Source: Asterias rubens
Lineage: Eukaryota; Echinodermata; Asteroidea; Forcipulatida; Asteriidae
Direction of reading: 5' to 3'
NCBI RefSeq assembly: GCF_902459465.1
Contig: NC_047062.1
Coordinates: forward strand, 3,970,501 to 4,034,500
Length of the DNA: 64,000 bases
A program made the position numbers and the translations under genes. Shown here one piece after another: positions 54,642 to 64,000 of the stretch (the first letter of the stretch is position 1; every line of letters starts with the position of its first letter). The notes below the pieces were generated by a model. That model ran no database searches and was not told the origin of the DNA. It saw only the letters and a program-made list of their open reading frames with translations.

Positions 54642-55199
54642 AACCCGGTCATTACCACGCAGTGAAGACCGGGTACTCGCATTGTTATTGCCTAGTTAAT
54701 ATGTCTGCATGCGTTTGTAATGATGGGCGATGGGGTAGGTCATGGTTGTCAATGAAACTAGATGATTAATCGCCACAAAGTGTCCTCTGTGATATATTTT
54801 TATTTTTGGTAATTTAAAAAGTGCGATGCAGTTTGTCAAAAAGTTCAGTATCTTGGTGGTGTAAGAAATCAAGTTAAGTTTAAAACACTGTGCAAGATCT
54901 ATTTTGCCTTTTACGCCGGTGCAGTGTTCTGGTTTTGCCTCGCCATGAACGAATTAAATTTATCTGGATTTGTGTATTATCAAAATGTGCCAAACTGTGT
55001 CCATGCATGGTTGCATATAAGACTCAAAACCATTATTGCTTACACTTTTTCTAAACATTAATCAAATACTCTCTAATATTTATAAAGATTATCTCTACAC
55101 ATCACTTAAAAAATTCGAGAAATAGAGAACGGTATAATACGCCATATACAAAATCAAGGGATGAATTATTAGTTGGCAGGTTCTTTTATCACCGCTCTA

Positions 55200-55300
55200 T
55201 GACGTAGGCACTGACGTAAGCGATGTTCGTGGCTGATTAGTGATCAAAGGTGTATGACAGTTATAAGGGTCTCTCTATATTTCAACATTTCTACAACACC
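55200..55300 (+). promoter_or_regulatory. candidate promoter with CRE/ATF-like sites and TATA-like box
   Basis: TGACGTAG and TGACGTAA (the latter an ATF/CREB-type site) lie at 55200 and 55212, followed by TATAAGG at 55262. A start site about 30 bp downstream, near 55290, would give a leader exon ending at 55385. Assignment is from motif order only. Confidence 0.4.
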
Positions 55301-55385
55301 GCAGCTTTCGAACTGAGTTAGTATTGGATTTGATGAGCCACGGGAATAATACTCGACTTTAGACGTCTGGAGCCAACACGGAGAG
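55290..55385 (+). other. candidate non-coding first exon
   Basis: The segment ends in a strong donor (GAGAG then GTGAGTTT). It has no ATG-initiated frame that reaches the donor convincingly. It probably splices to the coding exon that starts at 57486. The start coordinate is approximate. Confidence 0.4.
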
Positions 55386-55859
55386 GTGAGTTTATGAACC
55401 GCGCCAAATCAGACAAAATTTACAGTTAGGCTATACTCACTGTTCATGTCTTGCGTAAGTCATTTTCTTGGATGATTTTGTATACTGATTTTTGAATACT
55501 TTTGAATAAACAACTTGGTGTCGCTGTGCTGATTGGCCACACGGTACTTTCACGACTGTGCCGTCTTTATTTAGAGGCGATACTTGAATGTCTTTTCTTT
55601 CTCAGTGAATAAAAACCTCAAGGTGCACTTTCAAAGATTTTCTTTTTCATTGGGAGTAGAGAGTGGACAAAATGGTCGATCTTTTGCCGCAGTACGTTTA
55701 CATATGCATCTTGAGATGTCAAACCCTTTTTTAAGGAGCAATAATTTCATTGTATTCCATCTTTTTTTCTAAGAAATGCATTTTTTTGCCATGTTTCAGT
55801 GCCAAATTGGGAAATAGACGTGTATGTGGTAATCACGTAATGGCAACATTTGGTTAGAA

Positions 55860-56129
55860 GTTTACGGCAGCTTTCGATATGGTATAAAGCATGTTGAGAA
55901 ACATTTCACTTCGAAGTAGTGTGGTTTATGATGTCAAATATATCAGTTCTATGCCCCATATTTTAAACCTGAGAAGCGTTCGTTTGCGTTACTTTCAATA
56001 ACGCTTCACATATTGTATTCCAATTATGGAGCATTCTTCCTGCGTGGACATTAACCGCTCCAGATTTTCTCAAAACGGGACAGTTATAATTTTAAAAAAT
56101 TATATAAAAAAAAACCCGTTCCCTTTAAT
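55860..56129. mobile_element. TTAA-type MITE, relative of the element at 11080-11463
   Basis: Interior 'acatttcacttcgaagtagt', 'gcgttact...aataacgcttc' and 'tattccaattatggagc' match the copy at 11080; the right end reads CCCGTTCCCTTTAA. The left end is not clear. Confidence 0.55.
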
Positions 56130-57206
56130 GTATGAATTGTTGACTGATAAACTTTCACAATGAAACATTTTTCACCAACAAACATTTATTAAAACAATTG
56201 TTTTTTTAATCCCCGTCCGACCGACGCGTCCGATGAGTTTGATATACTTCTTTTTAGCAAAACTCTTTATCGAAACATTACACGGTTTTCACAGAAATCA
56301 AGACAAAGTGGAGCACTTTGATATCCATAACATTATATGACTGAAAACAAGTTCAATGGCTAAAAAAAGGTATACTCGGGCACGGTCAAACCCGTAATTC
56401 CTCAACAACATCTTAATGTATTATTACATTTCGCCCGCACGCAGTAATGCAACCTTGAACCTCAAAGCCAGTATTTTTGTATTATTATCTGATCAAGACG
56501 AAAAGAGATTCCGAACCAGCTTTAATTGGTTGTATCGATCTAATGAATCGGAATTTACATGTTCTTCTTAATCCAATGAGACATTTTGTGCACCAGACAG
56601 GGATTTATAATGGTATAGGCTCTAATTTAGTGCCACGCAAAACTGAAGTCCGTCTTTTGAAAATATAAGTTAGATTGACGTCAAGAAGCGCAAAACAGCT
56701 GACGATGTGAAATAAACTGAAGATAAAGAAAATATTGCTGTAAATATTGTTCAAATTTGATAAATTCGTAATGCAGGTGCCTTTGCTATAGCCGCATTCA
56801 CAAGAATAGTTAACGGTCTGACGTTTCAACACAGCAGAATCTTTCTCGATAGCGAAAAGACAACACAATAAACATGAGCAAACACGTGGTATATTGGTGC
56901 AGTTGATGGTGATAACCCTAAGTTTGTTTTCTTTACTCCCCTCTGGTTTTGATTTATTTTAAAATAAACATTTACGACAAAAGCGAAGTAGCAAACGGAC
57001 AATTTTATAAATGGAACCGAAGCAAGGAATATGCTTTTAAATGGGTGAACATGTTGACGGGTATGCGCTGAGAAGCTTATTGCTATTACATGTTCTTGGG
57101 CATGCATGTGCAATGAGCTGAATTGATTTTTAGAGTAGGTGTGTTGTTAACACTTCTTAGGTTCGTAGTAAAAAGGCCCTGGTAAGCTTTGGAAAATCTC
57201 AGTAGT

Positions 57207-57400
57207 TTACAATTCAATTCAATTCAAACTCGTATTCATGTCCATACTTCATGAACACAGTACAAAGCCATAACAATAATTTATAAAGGAGAACCAATAA
57301 ACAAGGCTTTTTACAAGGAAGAGAATAGTTTATGAACAGAGTAGGGAGTAGGCCCCTACACATTTAAAAACTTAAAAACACTGGAACAATAGGACAAGGT
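57207..57400 (-). mobile_element. candidate LINE 3' region with TTGAA pentamer tail
   Basis: Begins with tandem AATTC pentamers like 13473-13800, then AT-rich DNA. It lies upstream of the coding exon at 57486. Confidence 0.3.
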
Positions 57401-57485
57401 TGACTATCCGACCGAAAGAACAGCCCACTTATTACAAAGTATTAACTAAAATGTATTTTCTTTCCTTCTCCCCTGACACTTTCAG

Positions 57486-57663
57486 GCCTAAAACAATGGG
57501 TGTTGTGTGTTCGTCGAGTGTCACCGATCGGACGGGAAAAAATGGCCGAATTAACAATATGCAACAGAAACCACTTTCGACGTCACAGCCGAACAAACGG
57601 TCGCTGGTGCCCGTCCTAGCGTACTCTACCCGAAGTACCCAGAACAGAAATAGAAGGCCACAG
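57486..57663 (+). CDS. first coding exon of an unrecognised, probably N-myristoylated protein
   Basis: A strong acceptor (pyrimidine-rich 'ccttctcccctgacactttcag') ends at 57485; ATG at 57496; 56 codons to a donor CCACAG then GTCAGA at 57664, phase 0. The protein starts MGVVCSSSVTDRTGKNGRIN, with Gly2 and Ser6/Ser7 fitting N-myristoylation and Cys5 a possible palmitoylation site. The rest is Gln/Asn/Ser/Arg-rich and probably disordered (PLSTSQPNKRSLVPVLAYST, then RSTQNRNRRPQ). Without splicing the frame would end at 57699 after 67 residues. Short myristoylated N-termini like this are common in membrane-anchored ubiquitin ligases and signalling adaptors, but I cannot name the family. Later exons were not found before 64000. 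Confidence 0.55.
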
Positions 57664-57898
57664 GTCAGACGGTCAGGCAGAGGGACCCAAAAACTCTAGA
57701 AGCACAGAATGTACTGTGTGAAGAGATTGCATCACAATTGAATCGTGGCAGAGTGATGGAAGAGAGTCCTCATTCCCATCGCCAGAAACTCCCCCAACCT
57801 GTGCCACATTTTGATGGCGGAAATGCTTAGGGACCTCTCGCACGAGAACGGGACTTCAATCAAGTCTATAATTGTGGTGGCTGGGGAGGGGAGATGAT

Positions 57899-58048
57899 GG
57901 GTGCGTTTGTTTAGCTTCCCTGGGTCGACCCCGGTGTGTGGCGGTTTTTTCCCAGGACTAGTGTGTGCAGATAATTACCCACGTTCGTCCTGGTAAAAAA
58001 AACCGCCACGCACCGGGGTCGACCCAGGGGAGCTGAACGAACGCACCC
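57899..58048. repeat. inverted repeat, arms about 60 bp, GTCGACCC core
   Basis: Left arm GGGTGCGTTTGTTTAGC...CCTGGGTCGACCCCGG...GGCGGTTTTTT, right arm AAAAAACCGCC...CCGGGGTCGACCCAGG...GAACGCACCC. Loop about 30 bp. It is 235 bp downstream of the 57663 donor, so probably intronic. Confidence 0.85.
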
Positions 58049-60886
58049 AATATGAAACGGGCCTGTGCAGCCATGTTTATTCTCGTGTCGTTAAGTTGTA
58101 TTGAGCTCTTCACTGCCATTGTTCGATACAAATGCTATCGAATGCTTAATACTGCTCAGCTGACACTTAAATCAATCAATGAAAATATGTTTTCTTCGAA
58201 GATTGCAGCTCGTGTGTGGACAGGTACTTGAAGCGATCACAATGGGATGGAGCATGAATGAAACCATTCCCTCGTCTGTACAACGGTTTCGGTATAATTG
58301 CCCAAGATGTTAAAATGAAAGATGCCCGAATCAGCCAAACTATAATGACAGACAGGGATACGTCATCATTGTCAGGTCTACCTTTTTGTATTCTCGGGAG
58401 ATATTCTAAAGGACTTCGTACCGTAGTTCACGGTGAGACGGCCCGTGATAAATTACCATATGAGCCCTCTTAATCATCTTAAATGTCATTGGATTCATCC
58501 TTTTCATTGCATTGTTGTTGCCCTTTTTGCTCCGTCAAATACTTGTAATATTTTGTATGAAAAACTTCAATGCCATGGGTAGGCCTAATGGTAATTGGCA
58601 TGCCGGCCCCTGCACGTGAAGTCATTTCAGTCACGATGGTTATGACTCTGTAGTATTATTTAACCTCAAGTGACTATAGAAAAGTTCAACAGTCAAAAAT
58701 ATGCAAAAGTTGAATACATAATAATCAGTGTTTGTCGCAAAATGTATGAGAAATCTGGACTATTCCATTTCAATATACAAATGTTGAATGCATAATAATG
58801 AGTGTGTTGTATGAGAAATCTGGACTATTCCATTTCACGAGGCGAATTTTAGTAAAACGGGAAGCCAGATTTCACCGAGTGAGTATTTTGCGACAATGCA
58901 CAAACGGATGCATTAATATTTTGTTTTCTAGTTGAAACACACATTTTTGTCATTTGAAAATGTTAATTCTATCCCACACTCCGAAAAAAGGGGGAAAAGT
59001 GGACGACTCCATGTTGTTGTCACCAACCTTGTTCGCGGGACATAACATATCCAATATACCCGTCCTATATGTATTTCCATATACGACGGTTAAGGCAGTC
59101 CGACGTCTCGGCAATAAACTATACGTGGCATGACGTGACGCGTGTTCAGCCAACCATCTGACAAGGATCGTGTGACGCATAAACGGAACATTAAACATGT
59201 TTTTATCCAATAGCTCAGCCACCCCTCCCCCAGTTTTGATGGAAAAGGAAAAGGAATCCATCTTTTTTTCTTGATAACCAGTTGCCTTTTTGGGTCGGGT
59301 GCACTGCCTACTTCGAAGTGCACTTTCAAACCCAAATGCACCACATTAGGCCTAATCATTGGCATACAGATTACGATCACATAGGCACTCTGCCACAACC
59401 GTAAAATCTTACGAGTCCTGCTGGAGGTGGTTATTGCCCGATTTAACCTTACAGATTATTGATATTCTTATGGATGATACGGCATCAGCTCAGCTTATAG
59501 AGCTGGCAATATTAAAACTGTCTTTTGTATTTCCCGTGTTTTTGCTATATAAAGGCACTACCGTGCACATATGCCTATACTTGTCTCACAAGCTAGATTA
59601 TCACTTGAAAATGTTGCGTTTACTCAAACAAAAAAATCAAAAACAAGAATCATGATGGAAACAGTCAATATTCAAATGTAGTTTCATACTATTTTGCATA
59701 TAAAGATTACGATGTGAAATAAAATGAAATGAAGGTGGTCGCGTTTTTAAGATATCGCCGGAGCGGTTATGTGCACGCAGGAAGAATATACAAAGTGGGA
59801 AACGTTTCTGAGAAAGGGGGGGGGGGGATTTATTGTTTCATGACCACACTACATGTAATTCGAAGTGAAATGTTTCTCAAATACTTTATACTATTGAAAG
59901 CTGATGTACCTTACCAAGTAAGTTTTTATTGCCTCTGATATATATCAAGAGAGATTACCAAAGGTATCCTTCCCTTTAATATCATGAAGATAATTCTGGA
60001 TTTGTGCGCAGTCACGAGTGAACGATAGGATGTAAACAAATTGAAATTAAAAACCTTTCAATATTGCAAGGTTAGTTATTTTGCAAGTAAATAAATGGAA
60101 GGCTTTATGAAAGCCGTTGCGCTCCCAAATAATCTCCATACATAGTTTGACTGATTATTTAAGAAAAGGAACGTGGTTTACCATGACAACAGCAACTCAA
60201 CAACGATGAAGTAGGATTAGGCACACTATGTAGGGTATAGGCCTACCTCTTTAATATTGTAAATAATAAAGATATAAAAATGCGGGGGGTGGGGGGGGGG
60301 GGGGGTGATGGGATTGTTAACATTGATACGTCATCAGAAAAGAGGAAGTTATGTACGTTGCCATGGTAACATTTATTATTCACTTGCTTTGTAATCCATT
60401 TAGTACTTTCAAAACTTTGATTTTCATTTTTTTTTCTATTTGGTGATTTTGTTTTAATGAAATAATTTTGTTCGGGATCTTATTACATAGGGCTATGAAA
60501 ATGAATGATTACTTGGTAAACACAATATCCAACATGCACCGGGAATCCTTTTAGAAAGGCGAGGAACGTACTTTTTTTTTTCTTTTTTCTTTTTTATAGT
60601 TTGATATAATTTGATATCAATAAAAAGGAATGAAATAATAGAGAAAGCTAGTAAGTCCGGCATACAATGATCATTGGACAATGGTTTGAGCTACCAAAGC
60701 AATTTGAGCTTCCAGGAAACTCAAAACAATATTATTAACTAAAAAATTGCATATTCACTAAGATTGCAGGCGCATGTTCTGTTCTTGCATCGATTATTGT
60801 TATTGTTATTATTTTTTTTTTTAATGTTATTTATTTGTATTTTATTGTTTGTATTTATTTGTTCATTTTTTGTATGGAATGTAAAG
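58049..60886. other. gene-free stretch
   Basis: No exon recognised. A short direct duplication near 58730-58845 repeats 'gttgaatacataataat.agtg' and 'gtatgagaaatctggactat'. 60282-60306 is a G-rich run (more than 20 G). ORFs at 58258-58473, 58950-59261 and 59359-59655 have no domain or splice context. Confidence 0.4.
59835..59979. mobile_element. MITE family 2-like right-end fragment
   Basis: 'aattcgaagtgaaatgtttc', 'gctgatgtaccttaccaagt' and the terminal 'aaggtatccttccctttaa' match the right ends of the TTAA-type elements. Confidence 0.5.
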
Positions 60887-61270
60887 TTAAAGTCACTGGA
60901 CACTATTGGTAATTGTCACATACCAGTCTTCTCACTTGGTGTATTTCATTATATACATAAATTAACAAACCTGACAATTTTAGTTCAATCGGTCGTCGAA
61001 GTTGCGAGATAATAATGAAAGAAAAAACACCCTTGTCACACGAAGTTGTGTGCTTTTAGATGGTTGATTTCGAGACGTCAAATTCTAAACTTGAGGTCTC
61101 GAAATCAAATTCGTGGAAAAGTACTTCTTTCTCGAAAACTATGTCACTTCAGAGGGAGCCGTTTCTCACAATGTTTTATACCATCAACCTTTCCCCATTT
61201 CTCGTTACCAAAAAAGGTTTTGTGCTAATAATTATTTTGAGTAATTACCAGTAATGTCCACTGCCTTTAA
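60887..61270 (-). mobile_element. TTAA-type MITE family 1, full copy
   Basis: TTAAAGTCACTGGACACTAT to AATGTCCACTGCCTTTAA, 384 bp, internal phrases well preserved. Confidence 0.85.
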
Positions 61271-61822
61271 ATGTCAACATCGAAGTATGTTACTACCCAT
61301 ATACTATTTGCATAGCCAAGCACAATTATCAGAAAAAAAAATCACTTAGCGATGAATGGGTTTGGGGTTTTAGTATAAAAGCTAAGCTTTTAGCTCAGTG
61401 TAAATGTAGCTTTAAAATGTATAAAAAGGAATACACTGCACACAGTATACATTTTAGTGGCATGCAATATTTATTTTATAATTTATATTTTTCCTCAAGG
61501 CTAAATATATTTATTACTTTAATAAAACTGGTATCTTAGGGTTGGTAGACCTGACGAAATAGTTGCAGACATTTTGTTTTGTTTTGTGTGATCTACAGTA
61601 TTCTCAAAAGCGACCTTTAAAGCAGCTTATACATCAAAAGTATGCTTACCAGAATAACGTTGCTAGCCAAACTACCAGGGCTCAATTTCACAAAGCCTGA
61701 AAGCACAACAATTTGCTTAGCACCTCAAAGTAATGCTTATAAGCATAACAGATTACCACCTAGCCCTGGCGGCCTTACACTTTCGTTTTGTACTACAGTG
61801 ACGTCCTGGACATCAGGGTACA

Positions 61823-62389
61823 TTTCTGGGGCGGAAAATTTTCACAGCTTCATAACTCAAATCTTACCTGCAAGAAAGCACCAATTTCAACAGATTCACA
61901 TTCCATGGCAGCATATGTTTTTCTGCGGTGGGTTTTGATCGTCATATATTCTTCACAAATCCGTCATTCTTCATGAAATAATGCAGCTCCCAACGTTAAG
62001 GAATTCCCATTTTTGTTCGTATTCTCACAGTCTGCCGTGTGTACGCAAGACGCACGACGCGCAAATTTTGAATTGTGTTTTGTTAACGCTGTGCAGTCAA
62101 GACGGTGACCAAGAATTCATGCGTCTAAGCTTGCATTATGCGTCTTGCACGCGAATGTATACGCGTACGCATGACAGACAACACTGTGAGAAAACGATCG
62201 AAACTGGAATTTTTTAATGTTGGAAGCTGCATTATTTCACGAAAATGACGGATTTGTGAGGAAAATATGAGAACCAAAACCCACCGCAGAAAAATGTATG
62301 CCGCCATGGAATGTGAATCTGTTGAAATTAGTGGCTTGTTGCAGGTAAGATTTAAGTTATGAAGCTGTGAAATTGTTCCGCCCCAGAAA
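61823..62389. repeat. large inverted repeat (foldback), arms about 185 bp
   Basis: Left arm 61823-62007 starts TTTCTGGGGCGGAA and contains 'ttcacagcttcataactcaa' and 'cattccatggcagcatatgt'. The right arm 62205-62389 contains their inverses and ends TTCCGCCCCAGAAA. The roughly 200-bp spacer is CpG-rich ('cgcacgacgcgcaaatt'). No ORF spans it meaningfully. Confidence 0.85.
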
Positions 62390-62398
62390 CGGGCCTCA

Positions 62399-62553
62399 AT
62401 AGACCTTATGCACATGACGTCATTTCAGTACGGCGCCCTCGCCTTGAGGTCAAAAGGAGGTTGTTCATTGGCCAATCTATGTGCGTTTCGATTGTTTCTT
62501 CACCGTTTGACCTCAAAGATGGCGGCTGGATGACGTCAATGCATAAGGTCTAT
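62399..62553. mobile_element. short MITE with TIR ATAGACCTTATGCA
   Basis: ATAGACCTTATGCACATGAC at left, GTCAATGCATAAGGTCTAT at right, both followed inward by TGACGTCA-type words; 'ttgaggtcaaaaggagg' and 'ccgtttgacctcaaag' also pair. It starts ten bases after the foldback repeat. Confidence 0.8.
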
Positions 62554-62692
62554 AGTTATTTGCGTACAGATAAAGAGTCCTATATAGGGCTAGTTACCAC
62601 CCAAAACTGTGACTGCAGGGTGCCACACTCAATTTTTGCTTAGCAAATACATTTCTCAAGCAGTATTTTTTGGCTTTTTGACATTGGCCCTT

Positions 62693-62791
62693 GAGTAAAA
62701 CAATGTCATGAAAATCATTTTCGTCTCACTGGTCATGAGATGCAAATTATTTTAGCGTGTAAAAACGTATTTTCATGACATTGTTTTACTC
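62693..62791. repeat. short inverted repeat, GAGTAAAACAATGTCATGAA arms
   Basis: GAGTAAAACAATGTCATGAA with 'aatc' following is inverted at 62762-62791 (TTTTCATGACATTGTTTTACTC). Arms about 27 bp, loop about 45 bp. Confidence 0.8.
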
Positions 62792-63123
62792 ATTTCTCAA
62801 AAAGTATCAGCAACTATCATTTTAAGGTACGCTTCTACTATCTATATCTTCAAACGGGTTCTACCTCCATGGTTTAATGTAAATCTGTGGACATTGTGTT
62901 TTGTGTAACAAAAAGTACCCAAATCCTTTAATATATTCATTCCAAGGACCGTTATTGACCTTCCTCTTATCAAATATCCCCTCACTCTTTTATAATTTAC
63001 AAGCTTTGAGTCCGTTAAGTCAACAATAAATAGTTCGTAAGAGTAGTTTCGCATTGTGAGATAAAAATAATGACGTCATAAATTGAGGTAGTTTAAAACG
63101 ACGGGATGATGCAACCCAGTGAT

Positions 63124-63502
63124 TTAAAGGCAACGGACACTATTGGTAATTAGTCAAAATAATTGTAGGCATAACAACTTACTTCTGATAACGATCAATG
63201 GAGAGCTTAAGTAACGTACTTTCGAGAAAGAAGTATTTTTTCACTACCTCAGTTTAAGATTTTGAGGTCCCGAAATCAAGCATTATGAAAGCACACAACT
63301 TCGTGTTACACTAAAGGTGTTTTCTTCCATTGTTATCTCGCAACTTCGACGACCGATTGAGCTCAAATTTTCACAGGTTTGTTATTTTGTGCATATAATG
63401 AGATCATAGAGCTATATATATTGAAGCTCTATGGTTGAGATACACCAAGTGAGAAGACTGGTATTTAACAATACAATTACTGAAGGTGTCCAGTGCCTCT
63501 AA
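63124..63502 (+). mobile_element. MITE family 1, diverged copy
   Basis: Left end TTAAAGGCAACGGACACTAT, right end AAGGTGTCCAGTGCCTCTAA. A local hairpin 'atcatagagctat...atatattgaagctctatggtt' is inserted near 63402-63430. Confidence 0.75.
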
Positions 63503-64000
63503 AATCCTTTGTCATTATTTTTCATACGGTATATTTCCGCCTAAAATACTGCCAAGAGCTCGGAGAAATCGGTATTAGAAACTCCCACAAATTAATGACC
63601 AAGTTGTATACACTAAGGGTTTCAGGGACAAAAATCACACAGAAAAAGGTAACAATGTAGAGAGAGGCTATAGAAACAAATCAAAACTTGTAAACATTTA
63701 ACAAAGGTTTCAGGGGTTCGACCCAGAGGAAGAAAGGGGATGGAACTCTGATGTTATGCTTAATAAATAACTATTAAATCAGCATCACAGATCGTGTATC
63801 AGATAGACTTGCGAATAAGTCAATCGATCTCTGTCGTGGTGATAACGAAACGGCTCTCGCGCAACTATCTCGAGAGATGGCTGCTCTGTGCGAGAGAGAC
63901 TAAAGCCGGTGTCCGATGCAATTTTGTACGCCATGCAATACTGTCCGCTCCGGACACTTTTGCATATGCACTCGTGTCCGGGCGGACACAATTGCATTAT
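63503..64000. other. gene-free right edge, inverted words at the end
   Basis: No exon seen. From 63910 the words GTGTCCG, 'tgtccgctccggacac' and 'gtgtccgggcggacac' occur as nested inverted repeats, probably the start of another palindromic element cut by the window edge. Confidence 0.35.

Overview
This is a eukaryotic, metazoan window: exons with GT-AG introns, an AT-rich background, and dense short transposons, SINEs and LINE 3' ends. The repeat content and the C-type lectin suggest an echinoderm, most likely a sea star, but that species call is inference. The window is gene-poor. Almost all ATG-to-stop ORFs of 60-130 codons are chance ORFs or lie inside repeats.

Layout. From 1 to about 30.5 kb I find no gene. 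This part holds TTAA-flanked MITEs, LINE and SINE fragments, and several repeat-free islands that could be regulatory. At 30.84-31.36 kb (+) is a complete secreted C-type lectin with a single coding exon. From 38.3 to 45.6 kb (-) lie six consecutive coding exons of the recombination ATPase RAD51B, 252 residues from the start ATG through Walker A and Walker B. Its C-terminal exons were not found. At 48.5-49.5 kb (-) are two phase-compatible exons that look like the end of a TNF-receptor-like membrane protein. At 55.2-57.7 kb (+) are a promoter, a non-coding first exon and a first coding exon starting Met-Gly-Val-Val-Cys-Ser, a likely N-myristoylated protein that I cannot name. The rest, to 64 kb, is inverted repeats and MITEs.

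The most striking object is inside RAD51B intron 5: a tandem array of a 68-bp tRNA-like unit with Pol III A-box and B-box matches. It has 29 complete identical units plus one partial unit (38808-40829), preceded by about four diverged units (38528-38807). It lies antisense to the gene, starts within about 20 bp of the exon 6 splice acceptor, and has no internal T-run terminator. Next to it is a palindromic TTAA-flanked element carrying a THAP-like peptide start. RAD51B is also framed by repeats at other splice sites: a LINE tail abuts the exon 6 donor, a SINE tail supplies the T-tract before exon 1, and a 56-bp minisatellite lies just upstream.

The dominant transposons are several MITE families whose ends read TTAAAG, resembling the Kolobok/T2 type. 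One of them interrupts a local tandem duplication, whose other copy gives an uninterrupted view of the target site.
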